NCBI GenBank assembly: GCA_031002005.1
Contig: JARYHS010008074.1
Location: 176,352,494-176,416,493 of the forward strand
Direction: 5' to 3'
DNA: 64,000 bases
Origin: Vandiemenella viatica
Taxonomy: Eukaryota > Arthropoda > Insecta > Orthoptera > Morabidae
The position numbers were made by a program, and so were the translations under genes. Of this stretch, positions 21,785-32,217 are shown piece after piece. Numbering within the stretch: position 1 is the stretch's first letter; each line of letters begins with the position of its first letter. Under the pieces are notes generated by a model. The model searched no databases, had not been told where the DNA came from, and saw nothing but the letters and a program-made list of their open reading frames with translations.

Positions 21785-22283
21785 TATTGTATTGTCACCG
21801 ATTCTTAAGACATACTAATAAATTTCATACAATTCGAATATCTGCAAGAGGATGAACATTGAAATAAAACATTCAATTTCTTTCAAAAGATTTTCTATTA
21901 TTACTGTCAAAGTAATGAGAATATCAGGATACAGCTTTGAAATTATTTTATCCTCATCGGTTCTCAATACATGTGCAAAATTTCAAACAATTCGGACATC
22001 TGAAAGTGAGTAAACATTGAAATGACGGATTCCATTGCATTCAGTCACTTTTGTATTGGTCCTGGCGGAGTGATGAGAATTTTAGGACACAGGTATAAAA
22101 TTATTGTATTGTCATCGATTCTTAATAAGTGTGCAAACTTTCAAACAATTCGGACATCAAGAAGTGAGTGAACTTGAAATTTAAGATTCCATTGCATTCA
22201 ACAATTTTTCTGTTGTTACTGTAAAAGTAATGGGAATAACAGGATGTTTCTATGAAATTATTGTATTGTCACCGGTGATTTGA
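21785..22283 (+). repeat. tandem array of about 158-bp units (three units)
   Basis: The motif TTATTGTATTGTCACCGATTC recurs at about 21785, 21943, 22101 and 22258, spacings of 158, 158 and 157 bases. Units share ATTTCAAACAATTCGGACAT, a GTGAGTAAACATTGAAAT block and GTAATGAGAAT. Divergence between units is clear but moderate. A second array of the same unit is at 45359-45840. Confidence 0.82.
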
Positions 22284-22350
22284 ACCGTGACCGGTCACAC
22301 AACCTTAGAAAGCAACCGCCTTAATCAGTGAACCACCAGCCCGGTCGCCG
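22284..22350 (-). repeat. tRNA-like module, SINE family C head
   Basis: The complement reads GGGCTGGTGGTTCACTGATT at the box A end and GGTTCAAATCACC as box B, with GCTTTCTAAGG between. It is followed on the minus strand by the tandem array rather than a normal SINE tail, and preceded by a family D block. The same D-plus-tRNA order is found at 60430-60890. Confidence 0.65.
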
Positions 22351-22369
22351 GAGCAACACTACACTAGGC

Positions 22370-22535
22370 TTCTATGTGTCACCGTTCAGTCAGTTTTCAA
22401 AATTCTGTGCCACAATACATCACTTATTCGGAAAAACTACCCTATTTCTTTGTCAAATCAAGATAGTTTTAGCAGTTTAGTCGTGAAAATGTAATAAACA
22501 GATAAACAGAGTTACATTCGCATTTATAAAATTGG
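22370..22535 (-). repeat. family D end block
   Basis: On the minus strand it starts with TTATAAATGCGAATGTAACT, then TGTTTATTACATTTTCACGA, and ends AATTTTGAAAACTGACTGAA. It aligns with 60430-60605. No coding capacity. Confidence 0.62.
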
Positions 22536-22539
22536 TAAA

Positions 22540-23180
22540 GATGTTTTTACAAACAGTACTTCAGTCAACTTAGTAGTTGTGTGCCAGAGTGTCTTATTTT
22601 CACCGCAGGGCATTAACTAATTAGTTTAAATTATTTTATAACCCAATTTTGGAGTGTTAGTGATCATTGTTATTCGCGTACAGTTATCGAGGTTAATGTT
22701 TCTTTGTCTTATTGTTGCCGTTTGATAACATCGACTTCTAAAGGGCATTCTTGGTTATAAATAGTCAATTTCTTAACAATGAAACAAATAGACTTGCTGA
22801 GATTTATTACTTACAAGTTACAACTTTCTGTCTACTAAATTGAACAATTCGTAGTATCGATTTTCGAAAATTCGATTGCAAGAATTAATCGTAATTTTTA
22901 AAGCCAGAGGTCTCTTGGTGGGTATTTGAGAAAATTTTTTGGTTATTACTTATAGCAAGACTTAAAATTTTAACTATAATAATAGCGGTATAAGCAACAT
23001 AGAAACAGTTAATCGCAAAGACCACTCTATGACACTGGCTGAAAAATAAATTAAAGCACTCATAAAAGGAGGATGAAACAAAATTTCGCGGGTTGCGAGT
23101 ATATGTGATGTTATTTCGTTTAATGATTACAAAATCGAGTCAAATTTACAAAGAATTTGCCAGTATTAGCCCACTTATTA
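22540..23180. other. no recognised feature
   Basis: AT-rich stretch without a readable element or repeat head. Confidence 0.35.
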
Positions 23181-23182
23181 GA

Positions 23183-23690
23183 AGATAGATAGATAGATAG
23201 GTATGTTCACTTTGATCCCATGTGAGAATAATCTCGGGGATGTGGAACACTACATACACTTATTTTTAATGTCAATATTACTATATAATTGATAATATTA
23301 TTATATATTGACAAGTTTGCTACAACCCATTAGTATAACCAATGTCTCCTGTAATCTACACATACAATCCCGAGTTAATTAATACTTATTATGTGGAACA
23401 GTGTATACACTTGTTACCAGCATCTAATAACCAGTTATTTTCTTACCAACCAGTTACCATGATAAGTTTCACTGTAATTTGCGACTACATATTATATCAT
23501 GTTAGTTGCTATTTATGTGAAACAGTACACACACCTATTAACAATGTCAAGTATATTACCGACAACTCATAAGCTGTCAATTACTTAAAAACCTATTAGT
23601 ATGATAATTTTTCACAGCAGTTTTTGAGTGCATGCTATCCCATGTTAGTTACTACATATGAGTGAAATTTTGTAAACAGTGTAATTATTT
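23183..23690 (-). repeat. LINE 3' region with about 140-bp tandem units and a GATA tail
   Basis: Four degenerate units repeat the block (T)ATGTGGAACAGTGTATACAC-like at about 23235, 23390, 23515 and 23655, preceded by CATGTTAGT or its variants, giving a period near 140. On the minus strand these lie downstream of the LINE frame ending at 23793, and they end in (CTAT)4 (complement of 23183-23200). A tail of short tandem repeats is common in L2/CR1-type LINEs, so this is probably that element's 3' untranslated region. Confidence 0.55.
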
Positions 23691-23792
23691 CATTTGTCAA
23701 AAGTTTCAATAGAAAGAAAAACCATATATCATTTTAGTAATTGTGGACAACTTTGTCACCTTCCCCTTCCATACACCACATATACTATTTTA

Positions 23793-24068
23793 TCAGTCAT
23801 TCTTAGTTACCAAATTCCAAGAAGAAAATTCTTTCACAGAGTAAAATGGGTTCTGAAGCAGAAACTCTTTCAGTTTGGACTTAAAGTAGTTGGGTTTTTG
23901 TAGATAACATTTAATATCTATTGGTAAGACATTGAATGAGGAAGCTCCAGTAAATGTTAACCCTTTCTGTACAATTGACAGTGATTTGTAATCCTTGTGA
24001 ATATTATATTTATTCCTAGTATTATGGCTATGTATGTCAGTATTGGAACCTCTCTCACACGGATGCAA
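23793..24068 (-). pseudogene. C-terminal end of an L2/CR1-like LINE protein
   Basis: Minus-strand open frame of 91 codons. It reads HSHNTRNKYNIH, LSIVQKGLTFTGASSFNVLP, FKSKLKEFLLQNPFYSVKEF. This is the characteristic last segment of the reverse-transcriptase protein in L2/Crack-type LINEs (H..NTRN...GxxxFNxLPxxIK...FKxxLKxFLxxxxFYSxxEF). The frame itself is undamaged, but all catalytic regions are missing because the element is 5'-truncated. At about 24050 it runs directly into a Tc1 transposase remnant in the same orientation. Confidence 0.75.
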
Positions 24069-24074
24069 TCACTG

Positions 24075-24600
24075 ATTCGGTTGGGAAGGGTGCCATAAAG
24101 CCATTGTATCTTCTTCAGAGGCTATTTGATCCACAACTGTTATAAGTGGTCTTTGATATCTTGGATACTGACCCTGGGACAGAGTTGACGTCTGAGCTGA
24201 TCCCATACTAGTTCTATCGGTGACAGATCTCGGGATCTTGCTGGCCACGGGAGTACCTCAACACAACGCAGACAGTTCACAGAAACACGTGCCGTGTGCG
24301 GAAAAATGGCACCATGATACTGTCGCATAAGAGGCAGAGCGTGGAGACGTAGAATGTCCGTGACGTACCGTTATTCACTCACTACCAGCCCTGATTTTAC
24401 GTCATACTCGATGGCGCCCAACACCATGACGCCAAACTAATACTGTTGAGTTTCTCCAAAAGAATGGAAGTATGGGAACTCTCCTTAGGACTCCGGCATA
24501 CTCGCCTACGATGGTCATCAGAGGGAGTGTAGCATGGACTTCTGATCCGTGGCGTCGCACATTGTTCAGCAGATGTATCGCGGTTCTGCACTCATAGAAG
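24075..24600 (-). pseudogene. Tc1-type transposase, C-terminal half, dead copy
   Basis: Minus strand. VMVLGAIEYDVKSGLVV (about 24440-24390) is followed by the 62-codon frame 24328-24140, which reads YHGAIFPHTARVSVNCLR, VEVLPWPARSRDLSPIELVW and DQLRRQL. These are the catalytic blocks of Tc1 enzymes. The segment QDNA, which carries the second catalytic Asp and normally precedes RPHTARVS, is deleted, leaving AIFPHTARVS. That alone would inactivate it. The SPIELVWD block with the third acidic residue is intact. The N-terminal paired-like DNA-binding region is not readable. Confidence 0.83.
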
Positions 24601-24609
24601 CCAGGAAAA

Positions 24610-25510
24610 TCTAAACTTCATAATATTTGTAAATTAGTTACATATTGTCCGCATCGTGAAATCATTAGTTGTAAATAAATTCAATACTGGCTAAGCCCAT
24701 TTCATCATCCGAATATATCATATGGTAAGCTCAATATTAATAACATAATACTATCAAGTAACATAATAGAGAGCGTTTAACAAGTCAAGCCTTTATATCA
24801 CACCAAACTTCTATTACAACCAGAAACAGTGAAAAAGCTTACAAATAAAATACATAAAGGATAATGTATATGGGTAAAGAAAAAAATGTAAGATTAAAAA
24901 ATTAAATATGAAACGGAAATTCCATCGCAGTAAGTTAGACTAAATAAAAAATACACCTTTCTGCTTTCAGAATGGGATGTTTGCTGTATGTTTTATTAAA
25001 TACAATGGAGTTTAGCATCTATTTTTTTAAGCGCTGTGCATAATAAAAAAAAAACGTAATACGTCCATGAAGAGGAACTGCGTAGTATGATGCGTTATGT
25101 CATCTCAGGCACCAGTCGAACGTCTAGCCTCGACTTCCATCAGTGTGATTATCGTCATACCCCTGACCTAATGTTCTCCTCTGTGGGCCACAATAAAACC
25201 GTCCTTGTGTATGGTATGACAGCAAATTTCCCCTTTTACTTTAGAGTTCCTAGCGTTACATGACACATACACGAACCACAACACTTAATCAAAAAGCTTT
25301 GACGACACTGAAGACACCAACACTGTGACTATAAAACTTGCTGCATCAGCTGACAAAGCTATGAATACAAACACACAAATTTATTCAAGGGTAAGGATGA
25401 CGCGGTACCAGTTCTACGTGAGCATTAGAGCGTGTGAGTCTGTACATATGGAAACGTGGGGTTGGTTGATATACAGCATTTCCACAAATTTCAAGTAGTG
25501 GCTTCAGTTT
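24610..25510. other. no recognised feature
   Basis: AT-rich, with a moderately GC-rich part at about 25070-25440 lacking open frames of note. The latter may be part of the Tc1 element upstream of the readable transposase, but no inverted repeat was confirmed. Confidence 0.35.
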
Positions 25511-25514
25511 TTAT

Positions 25515-25690
25515 TTCTTCCTGCTTTATGACTAGGCGACAACAGAGGGTTGGGGACAGTGAAAGGGAAAGAAATCAACCTGTCAGGAACTGAATTCGGG
25601 AAACTATGGAAAACCGAAATCTGGATGGTCGAAAGGAGATTTGAACCCGCATCCTCCTTAAGCCAGAGCCTAGTGTTACTTATCACCCGC
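25515..25690 (-). repeat. SINE family A, old minus-strand copy
   Basis: Retains GGGAAACTATGGAAAACCGA, ATCTGGATGGTCG and GATTTGAACCCGCATCCTCC (box B complement). The tail region is degraded and the head end is lost after AAGCCAGAGCC. Confidence 0.68.
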
Positions 25691-26035
25691 TGAAAGTGAC
25701 ACATAAGACATTGATAGATTCCTGGGATGTTTCTTCCGTCTATCAGGTGCAAATAAAGCTTATCGCTTAAGAATGCCGTAGAAAATATGAGGAAAAGATC
25801 CAGGGTCATTTATGGATTTCTAGAAATTGTTCATCTGTAATCGACACTTTAACCTGCTCACATCCAACTTCCTGAAACCGAAAAACGAAGAAAATACTTT
25901 TATCTCTAATTAAAATGCTTAGTTTTAAGCCTTCATATCTACAAGTTGAGTCAATATTTTACTCGTTTACATTAAAATTTATGAAATTTATGTTAACTAA
26001 TTAAGATTGTCCACAATCCAAAGGTTGGTTGTTAC

Positions 26036-26224
26036 CTCCTGAAGGAGGCATAGTAAGCCATTGTGTCAGAGGTAGGATGGCTAGATCCTTTGCCCTGGAA
26101 CGTACAGTTTAACGTTGGATCCGAATCACGGAAAATCCTGTCGTAGCTCATAATTTGAACCGGGATCGGACCGCGAATTTTTGAAAGCAAGTGATTTAAC
26201 CAATGAGTTACCAGACCGCACAAA
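26036..26224 (-). repeat. SINE family C, minus-strand copy
   Basis: On the minus strand the head reads GCGGTCTGGTAACTCATTGG, GCTTTCAAAAATTCGCGG and GGTTCAAATTATGAG (box B-like). The body follows with CGGATCCAACGTTAAACTGT. That body block aligns with CGGATTCTACGTTAAACTGT at 60764, which defines the family. Distinct from families A and B. Confidence 0.62.
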
Positions 26225-26689
26225 AGTGTATGTTACGTGAGGAAGTACTATACCATTTTTTTTTTCAAACAAAGAAAGCAGAAAAAGTTTTTTTAACCAT
26301 GTGCTTCCATATTGAGATTTTTCCACTTACTATCGTTGCTAGATTGACAGTCGTAAAACATGGTTTAAATAACTAACTTCCACAAAAGGGCTAAACGTGA
26401 ATTGTGCTATTTAGATCAATTATTGAATGGTGTTTATACATATCCCATTGAAAAAAAAAATGATTGAATAATAAGAGAGGGAGGAAGAGAGAATGATGAC
26501 ACCTTAGGAACCAAAATTGGGGAAGATATAATATGTCGTTTAGGAAAAAAGTAGTAATAAATGAACCAAACAAGAAAGAAATTAGCAGTGGATGAAATAA
26601 AGCATGTTATTTATGTTCAAAAAGTAAAGTTATATTAAAAATTGATGTGCGTTCAAGGAAGACATCCTAAAACCACATGTTTTGAGGAC

Positions 26690-26910
26690 AGAACTACTGT
26701 ACATGGAAGTGAAACATGAGCATTGCATAAGCCAAAAAGAAGTTGGCAGGAACATCTGAAATGTGATGCTAAGGAACTATTCTGAGAACTAAACAGTCTG
26801 ACCGATTACGAAATGAGGAGGTTTTGGTTACTATCGATGAGGAATGAAGCTTACAGAATCAAATGAAAAGAGGAAGCATGATCGTGGGTCATATTTTTGG
26901 AACCCAGATA
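26690..26910 (+). pseudogene. RTE-like LINE C-terminal fragment
   Basis: In broken frames the sequence gives a YGSETxALHK-like start (GGAAGTGAAACATGAGCATT), then RNEEVLVTIDEE and SLQNQMKRGSMIVGHI. This is the C-terminal block of RTE-type LINE proteins, which also occurs better preserved at 41932-42330. Stops and frameshifts show a dead copy. Confidence 0.5.
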
Positions 26911-26929
26911 TATTAAATTTAATAATAAA

Positions 26930-27430
26930 AGGAAGCTAAAAATGTAAAAACTGTTGCAGGTGATAGATTAGTCCGATTATTGGAAATACTGGTCATAAGA
27001 ATTATGTATAAGCAAGGAAATTTGGATGTGGTAGAGGGAGTTAGAAGGGCGCATAAAATCGTATTGATAACAAAAAAATATCAGGGTTATAAAATATATA
27101 GATATTTTCTATACTTTATTTTCTGAAAAACTTATTTTCATTTTATTTAACAAATTCAAGACGATATTTGATGTCAAAATCTTATTAGTGGGGTGAATAG
27201 CAGTTTCCAAATCAGTGAAGGGAACGTTTCTCATGTTCTTCATGTTCCACATTATACGGCGCAGAGAGATTAAATTTCCCATTACAATTTATAATTAAAT
27301 GCAAATATATCAGTGTATATTTTTAATATTTTTTTCTGATAGTATCTTAAGCAGGCTTTTAAATACATGATAAGCTCATGTCACCATAACCAGGTTAAAT
27401 ATAATCAAGAGACGGCTTTCAAATTACCTA
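26930..27430. other. no recognised feature
   Basis: AT-rich sequence between two LINE remnants. Nothing readable. Confidence 0.35.
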
Positions 27431-27439
27431 GACTCAATC

Positions 27440-28535
27440 TCTGCTATGCCACCCTTCCAGTTCGGATTCAAAGCAAAACACTCGTGTGTCCACCAGCTGC
27501 AACGTCTCTCTGAACATATCCTAAAAGCCTTCGAGGCATACAGCAGCTCTCTTCGTTGACGTCGCCGAAGCCTTCGACAGAGTATGGCATCCCGGAATTC
27601 TCCACAAACTAAAGAATCTCAGCACTCCCCTGTATTTGCTTACCACCATTGAGAGTCTTCACAAAAACTGTATCTTCTCTGTACCCATAGGCACTACATT
27701 ATCTGCAAGAAAAACTATATAAGCAGGTGTCTCACAAGGCTCCATCTTAGGACCCCTCTTATTCAACTTATACATGGCAGACATCCCGATATTCCGCACT
27801 GTCTGTACCGCCATGTATGCCAACGACACCGTTATTTTCACCTCACACAGATATCGACGTATCAGTAATAAAAATGCAATAGTCGTCAACATACTCTACG
27901 ACTGTCTGAAAAAAAAATGGTGCATCAAGCTGAATACTACTAAATGCGAGACCAAAATCTTCACACTCCGCCATCCAAGAAACCTTAAAAAAACTCAAGA
28001 TCAACGGCGATGAAATAGAATGGCACCCAGCAGATAAAGCAATTAAATACCTATGACTACACTTGAATCGTAGACTTACATGGAACTACCACATTAATTA
28101 GAAATTATCTGAAGCCTATATCCGCATCTCCAAACTCTATCCTCTTCTGAATAAGAGATGCTCACTTAAAATCGAAAGCTGGCTATTACTCTATAAATCA
28201 CTGATCCGACCCGTCATATTATACGCGTCCCCCGTATGGTGCATAGCCGCTCCATTCAAACTACAAATAATACAGTCCCTGCAAAACAAACTTCTCCGCA
28301 CTATTTTAAAAGCACCTTGGTTTATACAAAACTCACAACTTCAGATGGAAACTGGTCTCCAAACCATTAAAACGTGCGTTATGAATTCGGCAAAAGTCTT
28401 TATAAACAGCATAGAAGCAACTACTGGAGCACAGTACTACAACCTAGACCGCATATCAATAATACAACCACGTCTAAAATCGTATCGCCTACCACAAGAT
28501 ATCTTAAGCGACGACGGGCAAGATGCCTCCTGACT
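27440..28535 (+). pseudogene. Jockey-clade LINE reverse transcriptase, 5'-truncated and mutated
   Basis: Reads, across frames, PPFQFGFKAKHSCVHQLQRL (27448-), FVDVAEAFDRVWHPGILHKL (about 27550-) with the first catalytic Asp region, then GVSQGSILGPLLFNLYMADI at about 27732 and TAMYANDTVIFTS at about 27808, where the catalytic YADD has become YAND. The thumb follows with LIRPVILYASPVWCIAA (about 28202). At least one frameshift lies before FVDVAEAFD. Stops occur before GVSQGS (TATATAAGC) and in the YL.LHLNRRLTW block. The endonuclease and gag regions are absent. Motif style (FDRVWHPG, GVPQGSxLGP) is that of Jockey elements. Jockey proteins copy their own RNA at a nicked target site; this copy cannot. 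Confidence 0.87.
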
Positions 28536-28955
28536 ATCCCTGACCATCTTCATCTTCTCGGAGTGGGGTTGTTAGTATCCCCATCGGGCGCCTCGCCAGG
28601 TGGCGGATAGGGGAAAGCCTCCTAGATATAGGTGGTACTGGCGAAATAAAATACCCAGGGCGGACCACAAACTAACAAACAGCATAATCCCACTGGTGTC
28701 TGTTCAGGAGCCGACGGCCAGTGGTCAGCGTCTGTTCCTCTAGTTGAGGCGGCTGCATTAAAATCTTCTCGACTTTACAAATCGAGTCGTACACCTGTGA
28801 TCTCAACTGAGATCACCACAAAAACCAGATCACAACTTGAACGCATGATGGAAGAGACGATCATAGCATCACTACCCCAGGCACCAGCCAGTAGGCTGGA
28901 TTCACCTGATCTAAACTATACTACCATTATTATTATTACTATTAGTATCTTAACT
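28536..28955 (+). repeat. GC-rich repeat, probably LINE 3' region ending in an ATT tail
   Basis: Follows the Jockey frame directly. GC-rich blocks such as CCATCGGGCGCCTCGCCAGG and TGGCGGATAGGGG occur, then GAGCCGACGGCCAGTGGTCA, and it closes with (ATT)4 at about 28925-28938. No coding. The position suggests the Jockey element's 3' untranslated region. An inserted fragment of another LINE is the alternative. Confidence 0.42.
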
Positions 28956-29264
28956 CATACTTGATTTGTTTATGAATTTCCGAATTGTATTCTTTAAATA
29001 ACCGTAACAGAGGAAAGACTAATGCCACCCCAAATTTTAAAGCATCTGAAATTTTATTTTAACCAGCTCTAAATCCATGTCAAACATGTTATTTGTCTTG
29101 TAAATGTCTCGACATGTCATATGTTCCATAGTAATATTATTCAGATACGGAGGAATCTAATGGGATTGCCCTCAGACCAAGCGATATAAACAGTCACTTT
29201 ACAAGATCAAAAAACTGTATAGCATAAATGTAATTGCTGGACGTTTTACAATGAAATACAGATT

Positions 29265-29290
29265 AAAAAAAAAAAAAAAAAAAAAAAAAA
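29265..29290 (+). repeat. A26 homopolymer
   Basis: Uninterrupted A run, possibly a retroposon tail. I cannot name the element in front of it. Confidence 0.6.
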
Positions 29291-29401
29291 GATTATACAG
29301 AGAAACACTGACTCCTGTTGTTATATCTTCAATATCTAAGAAAATCTTGATGTCAGACTAAAAGTAGGCTAATTTTTTATAATTGGTCGGTATTGCTATT
29401 C

Positions 29402-29715
29402 ATAACCGGAGTGGTGTGATGGTCTGTGTGGTTAAGGCGTCTGACGTGATGGAGAGGTCCCCCAGTTCTAATCACGCTCTCGGCTGATATCTTTAAACGC
29501 CCTTCACCACAATTTCATATCTTGCATGGCTTGCTGAGTAGTGTGAACACTAGAACGATTCCGTGGTTTGGATTTCAAGTTATGCTGTAGGTCCCGTATT
29601 TCCGGCAGGATTACCAGGTTAGGCTAGTTATCCCAAATAAGAGGCGCATCGCATGGGGAATCGAAAATCCTGTCACCTGGAGGCGGAACAAACCTTCGGG
29701 AACTTCCGGCCAACA
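29402..29715 (+). repeat. SINE family C, plus-strand copy
   Basis: Head GGAGTGGTGTGATGGTCTGT with GTGGTTAAGGCGTCTGACG (box A region) and CAGTTCTAATCACG (degraded box B). The body ends with GAGGCGCATCGCATGGGGAA, TCGAAAATCCTGTCACCTGG. The last block aligns with TCGAAACCCTGTCACACAAG at 60818, which links the two copies. Confidence 0.65.
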
Positions 29716-30050
29716 ATGCGATACGACGATGTATGATTCTGATTATCATAATTGAAGATAGCATCAGTATGTGAATCTTATTACGATATCTTTCTTTATC
29801 ATGGGAGATGGTCATCTAGTTAAGCCAGAAATTTGTGTGTCGATATAAACTTCATTATAGCAGATGGTTATCAAGTAACCATTGCCGTAATCGAAATTGA
29901 TATGTATTTCTAACTACTGAGAAGAAAACACACAATTATTTTCCGGTGCGGACTATCGCTGTATACTTACACCTAATGTGGCACATTTAACATCTTGTAA
30001 CGTTAGGGGAGATTATTTAGGTTTTTGTTGAAGTGTTTTGGGTCCATATT
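29716..30050. other. no recognised feature
   Basis: AT-rich sequence before the R1-like LINE. The 5' end of that LINE may reach into this stretch. Confidence 0.35.
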
Positions 30051-30461
30051 TGGGTGATTTGAAATGTGGCGCAATGTTCTGAGGAGCTCGAAGAGAAAAG
30101 GTGCACCAAGGAGGCTTAGTGGAAGAAAGGCACCTCATGGAGGCGTCATCTGGGTTTGGGAGTACCACACAAGCAGCCGCGTCGCGCTTCGCTCTCGAAG
30201 TTTAGTTCATTTTGATCGGGAAAAACGAAACGCAGAACTTTCAAAAAGTCACGACGGTGGAAAATGAGTGTTTTAGTGAGTGTGTGTGAAAGTGGACCAA
30301 TAATAGCTAAACTAATACTGGCTCTGTTAACAATTATTTAGTTTGCGATTGGTTGCGGCAGTCACCGGCTTCGCCGCACAGTTCAACGCCACGCGACGTC
30401 AGCATGTTGACAGCTCAGCGGTGTCCAACAGCTGAACGTAAGTAAAAGGCGCTCGCCAAAC

Positions 30462-32040
30462 CATGGCAGTGGCTTCCTCAAGTGCAAATAAAACCAATGA
30501 AACCCCAATGCTAGCTGAAAAATATGAAAATCTGGTCGCCTATTTAAACGAAACTTGGGCAATAAATTGAATGAAACGCTAGTCCGTGAAATTAAAGACA
30601 AGCTTGCCAGTTGGGCGGTTGCGGTTTCTTTCATGGAAGGAAAAAACTAGGAATTAAATAAAGAAGTAGAGGGGCTAAATAAAACAATTGAGGAACTTAA
30701 GTCAAATGGAAACACAACTTCTCGGCCAAGCTATGCTGTAGCGGCCAGTAAGGCAACGAGCTTAACAAAAAATAGAATCACACCCGGGAAAACAAGTTTT
30801 CTTTTCGTGAGTTCAAGATCTGGCGAAAACCCAAAAGTAATTGTGGAACAGATTACCAAAATAATCAAACCATCAGAAGACAAAATAAAAATTAATAAAA
30901 TAAGGAGTACCAATAACTCAGTAATTATCGATGCAGAACCTAAAGAGGATGTAAAAAATTGATGGAACACAAAGAATTAAATGAGACGCTAAAATGGGAG
31001 CTTCCAAGAAAGAGGAGACCAAAAAATCTGGAAATAAATGATCTAATGGACGAAGTATATGAGCAAAATTTTGTAGTTAAATTATTAAATGAGGAGTTCG
31101 CAAGCGGTTTCTGCCCGAAATTTAAAACAAGAACCCGTGAAAAGCCTACCGTTCATCACGTTATAGAAGTAAGCCAAGCTATGCGCTAATTATTACTAGA
31201 GCAACATAAAATATACTTGGAGTTCAGTGCAATCAATTGCAAAGATTACACCATGGTACCAGCTTGTGTCAAGTGCAGAGACCTCGGGCATGTGAGTAAA
31301 CACTGCCAAATGGACATAGAGGTTTGTAGTCATTGTGGTCAGAACAATCACAAGCGTGATCAGTGTGATAAGAAGTCGATGCCCCAAACGTGCCATGTCA
31401 GAAAAGAGGTAAGTCATGCAAAAACAAAGAAAAGGATTGTCCCACGTATCAGCTGCTACTGCAACGCCTACTCAACAGAATAGATTAAGGCTAGTCTACA
31501 ATCCAGTTGCAGGAGAGATCAAGAAATGATGAAGAATATAGCAGACCGGATATACATAGCAGTTGAAATAGCAGTTGGAAAAGTGGGAATGAAAAATCAA
31601 AAGAAGAGAGGCAATCCCCCATCTCGTAGACGAAGAAATGCTGCAAGAGCGGAAACATTTAGGAAGAAGAAGGCGATGGAAATGCAGAAAATGATGGTAA
31701 GCGCCGGCGTGCAAACAGATCTACAGCTGTTAATAGACGAGCAATTAGACGAAATTTCCTCCACCTCCACCTCATACTTGTCTTACTGCCAGCGTTTTGA
31801 TAGAGGCGGTGGGCTCGGATATTCCATAGAAAATGAATATAATCTTCGCAAACCAAGTATGCGTACCAGTCAAATAAAACACCCGAATGCCATTACTGCA
31901 GATCCAGCGGTATTGTACGCCTACTTTGAAGATACGCTTCGGCTAACTAGACTCGAAGAAGTGTATACACTTACATTTGCTCTCCGACATTTGACAAGAG
32001 TCCTCCATCCTGGCGGTAAAAACATAACGTTCGGCAATTG
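30462..32040 (+). pseudogene. R1-like ORF1 (gag-type nucleic-acid-binding protein), broken
   Basis: Begins at ATG 30462 (MAVASSSANKTNETPMLAEK). It continues in pieces: SRPSYAVAASKATSL (about 30720), ITKIIKPSEDKIKI, a frame 30959-31189, then 31217-31483 with two CCHC zinc knuckles, CVKCRDLGHVSKHC and CSHCGQNNHKRDQC (C-x2-C-x4-H-x4-C each). A third knuckle expected next appears degraded. The frame 31526-32041 follows, starting basic (KKRGNPPSRRRRNAARAE). Stops near 30568 (TTGA), 30960 and 31187 and shifts between frames abolish the protein. ORF1 proteins of this type bind element RNA in the ribonucleoprotein. Whether 31526-32041 belongs to ORF1 or is the ORF1-ORF2 junction is uncertain. Confidence 0.75.
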
Positions 32041-32217
32041 ACAGAATACAACTGAGATCACTAAATCTTCCAACAAATCCATCTCAGCTCCTGACACTAG
32101 TTCACAAGATTTTCGAGAGAAGAGGAGAAATATTTGATCCTAAGGAAACATACAAGCAGTTTGTCATGACCCATGGACGCATTCTGTTAGATACAAGACT
32201 ACCTTGGCCCCAGTGCA

